64,000 nucleotides of DNA from Oscillospiraceae bacterium (GTDB lineage: Bacteria > Bacillota > Clostridia > Oscillospirales > Ruminococcaceae): assembly GCA_015067315.1 (NCBI GenBank), contig SVMR01000002.1, forward strand, positions 1 through 64,000. Direction: 5' to 3'. Made by a program: the position numbers and the translations under genes. A model generated the notes under the pieces. That model had not been told where the DNA came from and searched no databases. It saw only the letters and a list, made by a program, of their open reading frames with translations. Each line of letters opens with the position of its first letter. Positions within the stretch are counted from its first letter, which is position 1. Shown here piece after piece: positions 29,791-38,663 of the stretch.

Positions 29791-31619
29791 TTCAAAGCCT
29801 CCTCAACTGTTTTAATCATTGATTCACGGTCAAGACCGTGGATTTTCATCGCTTTTTCAACTTTCATATGCGGAACAAAACCTTTTACACAGAAAGTTTT
29901 ATAATTACCCTCAAAACCGGATTCCGAAAGCATTTTTCCGAAATGTTCGGCAATGCTTCCGAATTCAACGGATTCTTCAAAAAAGAATATGTTTTTATAT
30001 TTTCCGGCAATTTCAATAAGTTCATGCTCAATCGGGAAAACTTTTCCGATTTTGAGCACGGATGCGCCGGTTTTTTCCGCGGCAAAGGCTGCTTCGGCAA
30101 AAAGCCTTCCGTATGCGATAATAAGGCAGTCTTTTTCGCCTTTAAAATAATCGGAATCGCCGTAAATTTTGCGGAATTTTTCCGGAACGGCTTTTTCGGA
30201 ATCCCTCGGATAGCGAACCGCCTGTACCCCTTCGGAAGAAAATGCTGTTTCAAGATTGTTTTCAAGCTCTTTGTAATCCGAAGGAGAATAAATCGTAATT
30301 CCGGGAATGGTTGTAAGAATCGGAATATCAAAAGTTCCCTGGTGGGTTTCGCCGTCGCCGCCGACTATTCCCGCCCGGTCTATTCCCAAAACAACGTGCT
30401 TCGGTTCAATGGAAGCATCGTGAATGATCTGGTCGTATGCCCGCTGGAGAAAGGTTGAATAAACCGCAAAAACAGGCTTCATACCGCCTGCGGCAAGTCC
30501 TGCGGCAAAAGTCATTGCGTGTTCTTCCGCAATTCCAACGTCGAAGAACCGTTCTTTATATTTTTCGGAAAAATCCCGAAGACCCGTTCCGTCGGTCATT
30601 GCGGCGGTTATTGCACAGATTTTTTCGTCTTTTTCCGCAAGCTTGCAAAGCGTTTTTCCGAATTCGGAAGAAAAAGAATCTCCGGATTCGTTTTTTAATT
30701 TTCCGTCTTCGATTTTAAACGGAGCAACGCCGTGAAATTCGGAAGGGTTGTTTTCTGCGGGTTCATATCCCTTTCCTTTGACGGTATTAACGTGGACAAG
30801 AACGGGCTTTTTTATGCTTTGAGCACGGCGGAGGGTTCTTATGAGCATTTTAATATCGTGTCCGTCGGCGGGACCGAGATATGTGAAACCGAAATGCTCA
30901 AAAGTGTTGCTTGAATAGAACATATCTTTAAAAAATGTTTTAATGTTCCGAAGAACGGAATGGATTCCCTTTCCGATAAACGGAATTTTCAAAAGAAAAT
31001 GTTCAAAACCGTCTTTAAAACGGAAATATCCCTCTTTTGAACGGATGTTTGCAAGATATTTTGCCATTGCGCCGACGTTCGGAGAGATGCTCATTTCATT
31101 ATCATTGAGCACGACGATAATATTTGTTCCGCTTCTTCCGGCGTTGTTCATGGCTTCAAAAATCATTCCGCCGGAACAGGCGCCGTCGCCGACAACGGCA
31201 ACAACGGAATTTTCATCACCGAAAATCTTTTTTGCTTCCGCAATTCCAAGAGCGGCAGAAATCGAAGTGCTTGCATGCCCTGCAACAAAAAGATCGTGCT
31301 CGCTTTCGGCGGATTTAGGAAAACCGGAAAGACCGCCTTCGCCTCGAATTCCGGTTATATCCCGTCCGGTTAGAATTTTGTGGCTGTAACATTGATGTCC
31401 GACGTCCCAGATTATAGGTTCGTTCGGGGAATCGAAAACATAATGCATCGCAACGGTGAGTTCAACCGTTCCGAGATTTGAAGCAAGATGACCTCCCGTT
31501 TCGGAAACTTTTGTAATAATTTCATCACGAAGTTCCGCGCAAAGAAGTTCAAGCTGTTCATTATTCAGTTTTTTAATGTCGCTTGCCTTGGCAATGCTTT
31601 CAAGAATTTCGTGTTTCAT
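29787..31619 (-). CDS. dxs: 1-deoxy-D-xylulose-5-phosphate synthase
   Basis: A protein of 610 residues, a thiamine-diphosphate enzyme that joins pyruvate and glyceraldehyde 3-phosphate in the first step of the MEP isoprenoid route. Motifs are 'WDVGHQCYSHKILTGR', the thiamine-binding 'VGDGACSGGMIFEAMNNAG...NDNEMSI', 'FDVGIAEEHAMTFAAGLA' and 'DRAGIVGGDGETHQG'. It follows ispA closely and overlaps tlyA, a conserved order. A GAGG binding site precedes the ATG. Identification is secure. Confidence 0.98.
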   Translation of the reverse strand: MKHEILESIAKASDIKKLNNEQLELLCAELRDEIITKVSETGGHLASNLGTVELTVAMHYVFDSPNEPIIWDVGHQCYSHKILTGRDITGIRGEGGLSGFPKSAESEHDLFVAGHASTSISAALGIAEAKKIFGDENSVVAVVGDGACSGGMIFEAMNNAGRSGTNIIVVLNDNEMSISPNVGAMAKYLANIRSKEGYFRFKDGFEHFLLKIPFIGKGIHSVLRNIKTFFKDMFYSSNTFEHFGFTYLGPADGHDIKMLIRTLRRAQSIKKPVLVHVNTVKGKGYEPAENNPSEFHGVAPFKIEDGKLKNESGDSFSSEFGKTLCKLAEKDEKICAITAAMTDGTGLRDFSEKYKERFFDVGIAEEHAMTFAAGLAAGGMKPVFAVYSTFLQRAYDQIIHDASIEPKHVVLGIDRAGIVGGDGETHQGTFDIPILTTIPGITIYSPSDYKELENNLETAFSSEGVQAVRYPRDSEKAVPEKFRKIYGDSDYFKGEKDCLIIAYGRLFAEAAFAAEKTGASVLKIGKVFPIEHELIEIAGKYKNIFFFEESVEFGSIAEHFGKMLSESGFEGNYKTFCVKGFVPHMKVEKAMKIHGLDRESMIKTVEEALK

Positions 31620-31633
31620 ATAAAAAACCTCTG

Positions 31634-32488
31634 TTATTTCATTCTTTTGATAAGGAAAGCAAGGAGTTCTCTGAAGTTTTCCGTATCAAATCCGGATTCG
31701 TCAAGTTTATCAAGAGCTTTTTTTGCGGAAGAAATATATTCTTTTGCGTCTTCCCTCGCCTTTTCAAGTCCGTGTATTTTTACATAGGAATTGAGTTCGC
31801 AGGTTTCATAGCTTCCGTCAAAATCAAGAATATCGTCGATTATCTGGAACGCAAAACCGAAATTTTCCGCATATTCTTCGGAAAGAACGCAAAATTCATC
31901 TTTTGCGCCAGCGGCGGCACATCCCATAAGCGCAGAAGCTTTTATAAGCGCGCAGGTTTTGAGCTTGTGTATCAGGTGAATCGTTTTTCCGTCAACTTCT
32001 TTGTCTGCTGCCTCAAGGTCAAGAACCTGGCCTCCGACCATTCCGCGGAATCCCGCAGAACCGGAAAGAATCGCAACAGCTTTTATTGCTCGTTCCGGAT
32101 GTTTTTTCGCATGTTCGCTTTCGGAAATTGCGCTGAACGCGTGAGTTAAAAGCGCATCGCCCGCAAGAAGAGCGTTCGCTTCGCCGAAGGCGATATGGCA
32201 TGAAGGTTTTCCCCTTCTCATATCATCGTCGTCCATGCAGGGCAAATCGTCATGTATAAGCGAATATGCCTGAATGCATTCAACTGCAGCGGCGTAAGGA
32301 AGAATTTCTTTTTCCCCGCATCCGAACATTTTTGCAAATTCAAGAGTCAATATTCCGCGAAGTCTTTTTCCGCCAAGGGCGGAATATCTCATCGCTTCGA
32401 CGATTTTATCGTAAACAGATGATTCTGCATTGAGTTCAATGCTCATTGCGGAATCAATAATTTTTTTATCTTCTTCGAGAAAGGACAT
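31634..32488 (-). CDS. ispA: Polyprenyl synthetase (farnesyl diphosphate synthase type)
   Basis: A protein of 284 residues from ATG 32488 after AAGGGGAAG; a longer frame would run back into xseB. It elongates isopentenyl units to geranyl and farnesyl diphosphate. The first Asp-rich motif is 'IHDDLPCMDDDDMRRG' (79-92) and the second 'IIDDILDF' near 205; 'GGKRLRG' (39-45) binds the diphosphate. It sits between xseB and dxs, so precursor supply and use are in one transcript. Short- or medium-chain product is inferred from length and cluster. Confidence 0.95.
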   Translation of the reverse strand: MSFLEEDKKIIDSAMSIELNAESSVYDKIVEAMRYSALGGKRLRGILTLEFAKMFGCGEKEILPYAAAVECIQAYSLIHDDLPCMDDDDMRRGKPSCHIAFGEANALLAGDALLTHAFSAISESEHAKKHPERAIKAVAILSGSAGFRGMVGGQVLDLEAADKEVDGKTIHLIHKLKTCALIKASALMGCAAAGAKDEFCVLSEEYAENFGFAFQIIDDILDFDGSYETCELNSYVKIHGLEKAREDAKEYISSAKKALDKLDESGFDTENFRELLAFLIKRMK

Positions 32489-32501
32489 TTTTCTTCCCCT
32501 T

Positions 32502-32690
32502 TCAGTCAAGTTCGATTCTTTCGATTTCAAGCTTTGCTTCATCAAGTTTGCTTTGGCAAAATTTGCTCAGTTCAATTCCTTCTTTAAAGAGCTTTATTGA
32601 ATCGTCAAGGGAAATTTCTTCGGATTCGAGTTTTTCGTTAATTTCAGAAAGCCTTTCAAGAGCTTTTTCAAAATTCAGTTCTTTTTTCAA
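32502..32690 (-). CDS. xseB: Exodeoxyribonuclease VII small subunit
   Basis: A protein of 62 residues with the family pattern 'NFEKALERLSEINEKLESEEISLDDSIKLFKEGIELSKFCQSKL', a helical hairpin that assembles around XseA. The complex degrades single-stranded DNA from both ends into oligonucleotides. It overlaps xseA by four bases, which helps balance subunit synthesis. It is of normal length. ispA follows after 13 bases. Identification is secure. Confidence 0.95.
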   Translation of the reverse strand: MKKELNFEKALERLSEINEKLESEEISLDDSIKLFKEGIELSKFCQSKLDEAKLEIERIELD

Positions 32691-33907
32691 ATTTCAAAAC
32701 CCCCCTCGATTTTTTCGTCAACAGTCGCTTTAAACATACCGTCGGCAAGATATATTTCAATTTTATCGTTAATTTCAGCATCGGAAACGGATTTTACGGT
32801 TTTTCCGCCGATTTCGATTTTACAAATATTTTTCCTTAAAATTTTTGCCGGATTGTTTGAATCAAGCCTGAAAATTTCGGTTTTGTATTGAAAGCTTTTT
32901 TCGGAAAGAACCCGTTTTCCTTCAAAAACAAGTTTTTCTTTTGCAAAATCGAGTTTTTCCTGAAATTTATTTCCGAATTTATCTGTAAAGTAACCGGACT
33001 TAACACACTTGAAGTTGTTTAAAATATCCGTATACTTATCGCGTTTTTTGGAAATATAATCCCGCATCCAATCAATATTGTCGTCAAAAACCTGCCGGAG
33101 ATTGTTTATATCGGGACTTGCAAGTTCCGCCGCCGCAGAAGGAGTCGGCGCGCGTAAATCCGCAACAAAATCACAGATTGAAAAATCCGTTTCGTGTCCG
33201 ACTGCGGAAATAACGGGAATTTTGCAGGCAAAAATTGCTCTGGCAAGTTCCTCATCGTTGAATGCGGAAAGGTCTTCCGAACTTCCTCCGCCCCTTCCGA
33301 TTATAATAACGTCGGGTTTTATGATTTCATTCTGTTTTCTTATTGCGGAGGCAAGCTGTTTCGGGGAATCCTCTCCCTGAACGGAAACCGGCGTGAGCAT
33401 GATTCTTGCAACCGGCCATCTTCTTTTGAGCACGTTGATGATATCCTGAAGGGCGGCGCCGTTTGCGGAAGTTATAACGCCGATTTTTTCCGGATATTGC
33501 GGAATCGCTTTTTTGTTTTGAGCATCAAAAAGTCCTTCCGATTCAAGTTTTGCTTTAAGCTGTTCAAAAGCAAGCTGTTTTGCGCCAAGTCCCTCCGGCT
33601 GGATGTCATAAACATAAAGCTGGCATGCGCAGGATTTTTGATAGACGGAAAGATCGCATCTTACGATTACGGACATCCCGTTTTCCGGCATGAAGCGGAT
33701 TCTTTCCGCATAGCTCCGGAACATCACGCAATTTATTTCCGTGCCGGAATCTTTAAGCGAAAAATAAAAATGTCCGGAATAAAAATTTGTTTTGAAATCG
33801 CTTATTTCACCCTTTATATAAATACCGGAAAGCTTTTTGTTTTCATCAATATATGATTTTAAATAAGAGGTTATTTGTGTGACAGTAAGAATATTAAACC
33901 CCGGCAC
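32687..33907 (-). CDS. xseA: Exodeoxyribonuclease VII large subunit
   Basis: A protein of 406 residues from GTG 33907, which is eight bases after AAGGAGG; a longer upstream frame lacks a binding site and would overlap the previous gene. An N-terminal OB fold ('LTVTQITSYLKSYIDENKKLSGIYIKGEISDFK') is followed by the catalytic region with 'GVITSANGAALQDIINVLKRRWP', 'IGRGGGSSEDLSAFNDEELARAIF' and 'SAVGHETDFSICDFVADLRAPTPSAAAE'. The large subunit carries the nuclease site. It is coupled to xseB. Confidence 0.97.
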   Translation of the reverse strand: MPGFNILTVTQITSYLKSYIDENKKLSGIYIKGEISDFKTNFYSGHFYFSLKDSGTEINCVMFRSYAERIRFMPENGMSVIVRCDLSVYQKSCACQLYVYDIQPEGLGAKQLAFEQLKAKLESEGLFDAQNKKAIPQYPEKIGVITSANGAALQDIINVLKRRWPVARIMLTPVSVQGEDSPKQLASAIRKQNEIIKPDVIIIGRGGGSSEDLSAFNDEELARAIFACKIPVISAVGHETDFSICDFVADLRAPTPSAAAELASPDINNLRQVFDDNIDWMRDYISKKRDKYTDILNNFKCVKSGYFTDKFGNKFQEKLDFAKEKLVFEGKRVLSEKSFQYKTEIFRLDSNNPAKILRKNICKIEIGGKTVKSVSDAEINDKIEIYLADGMFKATVDEKIEGGFEI

Positions 33908-33929
33908 AAAAACAACCTCCTTTTTTGTT

Positions 33930-34859
33930 TTATTTTTTGGATGCAACCGAAGCAAGAACGGCAATTCCGGCTGCATTATCTGAAGAAAATTCCGGAAGGG
34001 CAAAAATTCCGCCGTATTTTTCTTCAACGGTTTTTCGGATTATTTTATTGGACATAACTCCGCCCGCATAAATAAGCGGAAGTTTTCCGTATTCGGAAAT
34101 AAGCGCATCAGTCATTCCGCAAAGGGCAGCTTCTACCGATTTAAGGCAGAAAAGAGCGATATCTTCCCTTTTTTCGCCGGAATCAAGCATTTTTCTGCAT
34201 TTGTTTTCAATTCCGGAAAGACAGCATTCCGCGCCTTTCATGGTGGGCTTGATTTTATATTTTGCAGTACTTTTAAGAGCAAGTTCCTCAAGATATTTTC
34301 CCGCAGGAAAAGGAAGTCCAAGCATCACTCCGACTCTGTCAACGGCCTGTCCGGCTTTAAGATCTGCCGAACCGGCAATTTTTTCGCATCTGATGATTCT
34401 TTCTTCGTCCGGAGTTACAAGAAGAGCTTCTGTTGTTCCGCCGGAAAGATGGAATGCAATGAATTTTTCGCCGAGCAGATCAAGTCTTCCCGCGGAATAA
34501 AGAGCCGCCGCAATATGTCCCTGCTGATGGGAGAATTCATATCTCGGAACGCAGAGCACGGAAGAAACGGTTTTTGAAACCATATCTCCGACAAGGAAAC
34601 AAGGCATATAAGATCCTTCGATATCGCGCGGTCTTGTTGAAACTCCGACAGCGGTTATATTATATTTTTCCCCGGAAAACAGTTTTTCAACAATATCCCC
34701 AAGCTGTTTAACATGAGCAAAAACCGCATCGGACTGGCGAAGACCAAGCTCCCCTTCCTTTACCGGAAGAAGTTTTTTCTGCTGGATAATTTCGCGTTTT
34801 TCCTCATCAAAAAGCGCGGAAGAGGTTGTGTAGTTGCTTGTATCGATTCCGAGAATCAT
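33930..34859 (-). CDS. TsaD/Kae1-family paralogue (M22 family)
   Basis: A protein of 309 residues of the ASKHA fold. 'ILGIDTSNYTTSSALFD' opens the first phosphate-binding loop, His111 and His115 in 'EFSHQQGHIAAAL' form the metal-binding HxxxH, and 'FHLSGGTTEAL' and 'SSDNAAGIAVLA' complete the nucleotide site. TsaD makes the t6A modification with TsaB and TsaE. This shorter, divergent relative, coded between nusB and xseA as in many Clostridia, is more likely a second paralogue than TsaD itself, since the usual tsaB/tsaE neighbours are absent. Its ATG overlaps the nusB stop by one base. Confidence 0.85.
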   Translation of the reverse strand: MILGIDTSNYTTSSALFDEEKREIIQQKKLLPVKEGELGLRQSDAVFAHVKQLGDIVEKLFSGEKYNITAVGVSTRPRDIEGSYMPCFLVGDMVSKTVSSVLCVPRYEFSHQQGHIAAALYSAGRLDLLGEKFIAFHLSGGTTEALLVTPDEERIIRCEKIAGSADLKAGQAVDRVGVMLGLPFPAGKYLEELALKSTAKYKIKPTMKGAECCLSGIENKCRKMLDSGEKREDIALFCLKSVEAALCGMTDALISEYGKLPLIYAGGVMSNKIIRKTVEEKYGGIFALPEFSSDNAAGIAVLASVASKK

Positions 34860-35278
34860 TATTCTTCGGTTCCTTCGGTTTTCTTTTTATATACTGCGCC
34901 GAGAACGCCGTTTACAAAACCGGGATCATCGTCGCCGCAATATACTTTTGCAAGTTCGACAGCTTCGTTAATGGAAACGCTTGCGGGGACTTCTTCGCCG
35001 AAATAATAAATTTCGCAAACGGAGATTCTGAGAATCGCAAGGGTTGCCTTTGCAATTCTGCCCGGTTTCCAATGGTTGGAGCAGGATGCGATGATTTCAT
35101 CGATTTCGTCGCGTTTTTCAATGGTAATTCTTGCAAGTTCTTTTGCAAAGGAACCTTCCGGAAGAGCAAGATCCCTTCCGTCGGCGGCATTCTGAAGAAT
35201 GTAATCAAGTCCTTCGCTGTGAAAACCGCTTTCAAATACGATTGCAAACGCAATTTCTCTGGCTTCTTTTCTTGTCAT
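34859..35278 (-). CDS. nusB: Transcription antitermination protein NusB
   Basis: A protein of 139 residues from ATG 35278 after GGAGG, the usual NusB length. All-helical, with 'TRKEAREIAFAIVFESGF' at the start, 'EIDEIIASCSNHWKPGRIAKATLAILRISVCEIYY' and 'VSINEAVELAKVYCGDDDPGFVNGVLGAVYK' at the end. With NusE (S10) it binds boxA in rRNA leaders and prevents early termination. Its own leader holds a strong hairpin terminator just before the binding site. The stop overlaps the start of the TsaD-like gene. Confidence 0.96.
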   Translation of the reverse strand: MTRKEAREIAFAIVFESGFHSEGLDYILQNAADGRDLALPEGSFAKELARITIEKRDEIDEIIASCSNHWKPGRIAKATLAILRISVCEIYYFGEEVPASVSINEAVELAKVYCGDDDPGFVNGVLGAVYKKKTEGTEE

Positions 35279-35293
35279 TTTAACAATCCTCCA

Positions 35294-35325
35294 ATAAAAA
35301 ACCTCCCCGTTTTTGCCGAGGAGGG
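35294..35325 (-). terminator. Terminator hairpin in the nusB leader
   Basis: On the minus strand CCTCCTCG (35324-35317), a loop, and CGGGGAGG (35309-35302) are followed by six T residues, and the nusB GGAGG comes next. It sits between the nusB promoter and the gene, so only readthrough transcripts express nusB. It looks like an attenuator. Confidence 0.75.
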
Positions 35326-35367
35326 AAAACTCGCTTTTAATTTTCAAACAACATAATATTAATAATA

Positions 35368-35395
35368 ATTATACCACTATTTAATATATTTACAA
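35368..35395 (-). promoter_or_regulatory. Promoter of the nusB operon
   Basis: TTGTAA (35395-35390), a 16-base spacer and TATAAT (35373-35368) on the minus strand. It would give a leader of about 80 bases holding the attenuator-like hairpin. Confidence 0.6.
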
Positions 35396-35440
35396 TAGAA
35401 AAATATAAAAAATATGCAAAATTTTTATGAATATACATTT

Positions 35441-35486
35441 TTAAAAAACCGCAGGCAAAATTTTTTTTCACCTGCGGCTTTTTATT
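35441..35486. terminator. Terminator after spoIIIAH
   Basis: CCGCAGG / CCTGCGG stem with a long A/T loop and T runs on both strands. It ends the spoIIIA operon and lies upstream of the nusB promoter. Confidence 0.85.
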
Positions 35487-35492
35487 ATTAAG

Positions 35493-36128
35493 TTAATCGT
35501 TCACCTCGACGATGGAAATATTTTCTGCCGGAACGGAAGTTTCTTTAACAATCGCTTCTTTTATAACTGCCGCTTCCGTCGGAAGAAGTCCGTCGGTTGC
35601 AACCATAACGTCCGCATAATTTCCGGAAATGTAAACAATGCAATCTGCAAAACCTTTTGCTTTGATCATATTTTCAATTTTGTTTTCAAGTTCCATATTT
35701 GCGGCAATTTCTCCGGCTTTTTCCGCAAGAACCGAAACCTCTTCGGAATCATCCTTTGCAACTCCGTAAAGATTTTCAATCGTCGCAACCGCTTCGTCCC
35801 TTGATTTTTGTCTTGAAACCCTCGCTTCGCTGAAATAAGCTTCCGAACCTGTTCCGTCCCCTGCAGAGGAACTTTCAACAAGAATTGAATCTCCGTAATT
35901 CTTTCCGGTTTCAATAAAGCCTTCAAAATCTCCGGAGGCATAAAGATAGTTTACATATACGGCGCCGGAAAGCATAAGAACCATCGCAGTTACCGCAATA
36001 TGTTTCTTTTTAATGCTGAAATTAAGCTTTTTTCTGCCGATTTTCTTTAAAAAATCAAAATAATTTCTTTTTTCCTTTATGTTTTCAATCGGAAGCTCCA
36101 CGCTTTCATAATTACTGATACTGGTCAT
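35493..36128 (-). CDS. spoIIIAH: Stage III sporulation protein AH
   Basis: A protein of 211 residues from ATG 36128 after AAAGGAGG; an in-frame ATG at 36149 overlaps spoIIIAG. One membrane helix lies near residues 42-62 after a basic cytoplasmic tail. The outer domain has the hallmark 'YFSEARVSRQKSRDEAVATIENL' and a ring-building fold. SpoIIIAH in the mother-cell membrane binds SpoIIQ of the forespore across the intermembrane gap, forming the feeding-tube channel. It is the last gene of the operon and a terminator follows. Confidence 0.95.
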   Translation of the reverse strand: MTSISNYESVELPIENIKEKRNYFDFLKKIGRKKLNFSIKKKHIAVTAMVLMLSGAVYVNYLYASGDFEGFIETGKNYGDSILVESSSAGDGTGSEAYFSEARVSRQKSRDEAVATIENLYGVAKDDSEEVSVLAEKAGEIAANMELENKIENMIKAKGFADCIVYISGNYADVMVATDGLLPTEAAVIKEAIVKETSVPAENISIVEVND

Positions 36129-36145
36129 TGGGTATCCTCCTTTAT

Positions 36146-36688
36146 TCATTTTGCCATTTCGGCAACGCTGACTTTGTTTGAAGAAATATCAAGAAGAGCG
36201 CAGATTCCTTCGATTATTTTTTCTTTTACCAAAGGGTTTCCGCCTCCTTCACAGATTACAAGAACTCCCCTTATCTTTGCCTCGTCGGTTTTAAGATAAA
36301 TCGGTTCCTCGCCGTTTTTTCCGTCTATAATAACAATCTCCTCCTGGTTTTCTTTCTCTTTTTCTCCCGTTGAACCGGAAAAATTTTTTGCATAAAAAGT
36401 TTCTTCCGAAGATTCAAAAGTTATTGTAACGTGTGTTTTTCCGGCTCCTTTAATTTTTGAAACAGCCTCGCCGATTCTGTTTTCAAGAATTTTTTCCCGT
36501 TCGGAAATTTCCGAAGCAGGCGTTTTATCTTCATTTGAATTGATGGATTCTTTTTCCGGAACAGCTTCGGAAAATAAAATCATAACAATTCCGATAAATC
36601 CCGCTGCCGGGATTAGAAGAGCCTTGATTTTTTTATTTTTTTTAAAATATTTTTTTATTTTTTCAAATACGTTTTTTAAATTATCCAT
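36146..36688 (-). CDS. spoIIIAG: Stage III sporulation protein AG
   Basis: A protein of 180 residues. A basic N-terminus and one membrane helix ('ALLIPAAGFIGIVMILF', about 23-39) are followed by a ring-forming outer domain resembling type III secretion ring modules. Typical segments are 'EKILENRIGEAVSKIKGAGKTHVTITFES' and 'IRGVLVICEGGGNPLVKEKIIEGICALLDISSNKVSVAEM'. SpoIIIAG makes a large ring in the mother-cell membrane. It overlaps spoIIIAF by eight bases and is next to spoIIIAH, the standard order. Confidence 0.95.
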   Translation of the reverse strand: MDNLKNVFEKIKKYFKKNKKIKALLIPAAGFIGIVMILFSEAVPEKESINSNEDKTPASEISEREKILENRIGEAVSKIKGAGKTHVTITFESSEETFYAKNFSGSTGEKEKENQEEIVIIDGKNGEEPIYLKTDEAKIRGVLVICEGGGNPLVKEKIIEGICALLDISSNKVSVAEMAK

Positions 36689-37163
36689 TCTGATTTTCTC
36701 CCGAAAGAATTATTTTCGGTTCAATACCTGTTTTTTGCAAAATTTTTTCTGCCAGCTCATCTGTATTTCCTTTTTCTGAAACAACCACTGCAAAATCATT
36801 AATATCTATGCTTTGATCTTCCCGAATATTAACTTTTATTGAAATATCTTCAAAATTGATATCCAGGCTTTTCAGTATTTCCTCGGTTGATTTTATAATT
36901 TCGTTTTCAAGATATTCTTCCGATATCCCGTTGAATCCGTTTTCCTCATAATCCGGGGCGATTCCAAAATCTTTATTTTTAAGCGAAAGAAAATCCGGAT
37001 ATTCCATTGCGGAAAGCGGATTTATTACCACGGAAAGAAAGAAAACGCAAAGAATGGATTTAAAGATCTTTTTAATACTCCCTTCCGGAAGTATTAAATT
37101 AAGAATTCCGCATACTATTGCGCAGCAGCAGACGGAAAAAGCCCAGTTTTTTATTTCTTCCAT
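36681..37163 (-). CDS. spoIIIAF: Stage III sporulation protein AF
   Basis: A protein of 160 residues with two membrane helices near 8-25 and 33-50 ('WAFSVCCCAIVCGILNLILP', 'IFKSILCVFFLSVVINPL'). A soluble C-terminal domain with a ring-building-like pattern, 'INDFAVVVSEKGNTDELAEKILQKTGIEP', follows. It is a component of the SpoIIIA channel complex. The divergence of this family makes motif proof weak, but the two-helix layout and the position between AE and AG make the assignment firm. It overlaps spoIIIAG by eight bases. Confidence 0.93.
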   Translation of the reverse strand: MEEIKNWAFSVCCCAIVCGILNLILPEGSIKKIFKSILCVFFLSVVINPLSAMEYPDFLSLKNKDFGIAPDYEENGFNGISEEYLENEIIKSTEEILKSLDINFEDISIKVNIREDQSIDINDFAVVVSEKGNTDELAEKILQKTGIEPKIILSGENQNG

Positions 37164-37164
37164 T

Positions 37165-38274
37165 TTACGTTCCTCCGGTCATAAGCATTATCGAAACTGC
37201 AAAAATAAACATTACAGAAGTTAATACAACAAGCGCGAGCATTATTCCGATTACGGATGAAGCGGTTATCAGTAGCGCGGAAAGTTTTTTTGTACCGAAA
37301 AAACCGCAGGCACCCGAAGAAACGGAAAGACAGATTTTCCATGAAAGCAAACTGATAATTGAAGGAAGAAAAATTGCCGCAATTACAAAAATCGCATAAA
37401 CTCCAAGTATGTTCTTGGTAACGTCAAGACAGCCTTTTATACTTGATAAAGCGTCCGAAACGGTGCTTCCCACTATCGGAACGGCGGAATTGATAATAAA
37501 TTTTGCGGTTTTTGAAAAATTGCTGTCCGCGGAGGCGGAAACAATGGAACCGAGCCCCATAATTCCGGAAAAAACCGTAAGCGATATTCCGAGAATCCAG
37601 ACCGCAAAGTTTTTTACAGATTTTGATATTTCGCCGATTTCAAAATCCGAAACCGAACCTGCAACGCAAAGGGCAAGATAAATACATATCAGCGGAAAAA
37701 CAATCTCTCCGGCAAGTCTTGAAATAAGAGTAACCGCGGAAAGCATAAGTGTTCTGAAACCCGTTGCGGCCGTAACGTATCCGGATGCGATAATTGCGGA
37801 AGAATAAACCGGAATAAAACCGAGCATAAATTCGGAACATTCCGTTATAACCGACGAGGAATATTCAATTATATTTTTAATCGGCATAATTATAATTCCG
37901 GCGGCGGAAAGAGTTGAAACCGTATCCGTTACCGTTCCTGTTAAAGAAATTTCTCCGAAAAAATTATGTATAAGCGAACATATCAAAGCCACTGCAATAA
38001 CGGTAAAAACCGCTTCAAAAGGTTCGCGGATTTTTAAAAGGAAACTTTCAAGAACAATTTTTATAAAATCATAGAAAGAAACCGAAGAAAGTTTTTCAAA
38101 ATCCAATCCGTCGATTCCCGCCTTTTCAAGGATTTCGATTGTTTCGGAAGAAACCGAATTTAAAAAACCGCTTTTTTCCGCAGTTTCAAGATTCTTCTCA
38201 ATATTTTCATCAATATATGAACCCGAAAGAAAAAGGCTTAAAATTAAAATTGCAATTATAATTTTTTGTTTCAT
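37165..38274 (-). CDS. spoIIIAE: Stage III sporulation protein AE
   Basis: A protein of 369 residues. It begins with a likely signal peptide ('IIIAILILSLFLSGSYI'), then an acidic soluble stretch, then about eight hydrophobic segments from residue 70 to the end. Family segments include 'LESFLLKIREPFEAVFTVIAVALICSLI' and 'FIPVYSSAIIASGYVTAATGF'. It is a polytopic part of the SpoIIIA channel. It overlaps spoIIIAD by four bases and is followed by spoIIIAF after one base. Confidence 0.95.
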   Translation of the reverse strand: MKQKIIIAILILSLFLSGSYIDENIEKNLETAEKSGFLNSVSSETIEILEKAGIDGLDFEKLSSVSFYDFIKIVLESFLLKIREPFEAVFTVIAVALICSLIHNFFGEISLTGTVTDTVSTLSAAGIIIMPIKNIIEYSSSVITECSEFMLGFIPVYSSAIIASGYVTAATGFRTLMLSAVTLISRLAGEIVFPLICIYLALCVAGSVSDFEIGEISKSVKNFAVWILGISLTVFSGIMGLGSIVSASADSNFSKTAKFIINSAVPIVGSTVSDALSSIKGCLDVTKNILGVYAIFVIAAIFLPSIISLLSWKICLSVSSGACGFFGTKKLSALLITASSVIGIMLALVVLTSVMFIFAVSIMLMTGGT

Positions 38275-38663
38275 AAATCAATAAGATTTTTTATTATATC
38301 CGTAATTTCGGAATAAAGCGGAATTGCCGAAATTAGAACTGCTGTTTTTCCGGCAAAATCTATTTTTGATGCAACCGAACTTTGTCCGCAATCGGAACAT
38401 ATTTCGGATGCGGATTTTGCAATAAAACATATTCCGAGACAACGGAAAAGAATTTTGAATTTTTCGTGACCGATTCCGGAAATTTCCGTAAGTTCTTTTA
38501 TTTTTATAAAAATATCCGAAAAAACGGAGATTACATATATCATTACCCCGATTCCGAAAACAAGAGCCGCGGCAAAAGCAAATTCGGGACGGTATTGTTT
38601 TAAGATTATTATTAGTGCGGCAGAAACAATTCCGATTCCGATAACGGTAAAAATCTCGTTCAT
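38271..38663 (-). CDS. spoIIIAD: Stage III sporulation protein AD
   Basis: A protein of 130 residues with about four hydrophobic segments (5-20, 27-50, 77-95, 104-125) and the conserved 'LKQYRPEFAFAAALVFG' loop. It is a small membrane component of the channel, related to SpoIIIAC. It overlaps both neighbours by four bases, so translation of AC-AD-AE is coupled. The order AC-AD-AE is that of all spoIIIA operons. Confidence 0.95.
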   Translation of the reverse strand: MNEIFTVIGIGIVSAALIIILKQYRPEFAFAAALVFGIGVMIYVISVFSDIFIKIKELTEISGIGHEKFKILFRCLGICFIAKSASEICSDCGQSSVASKIDFAGKTAVLISAIPLYSEITDIIKNLIDL

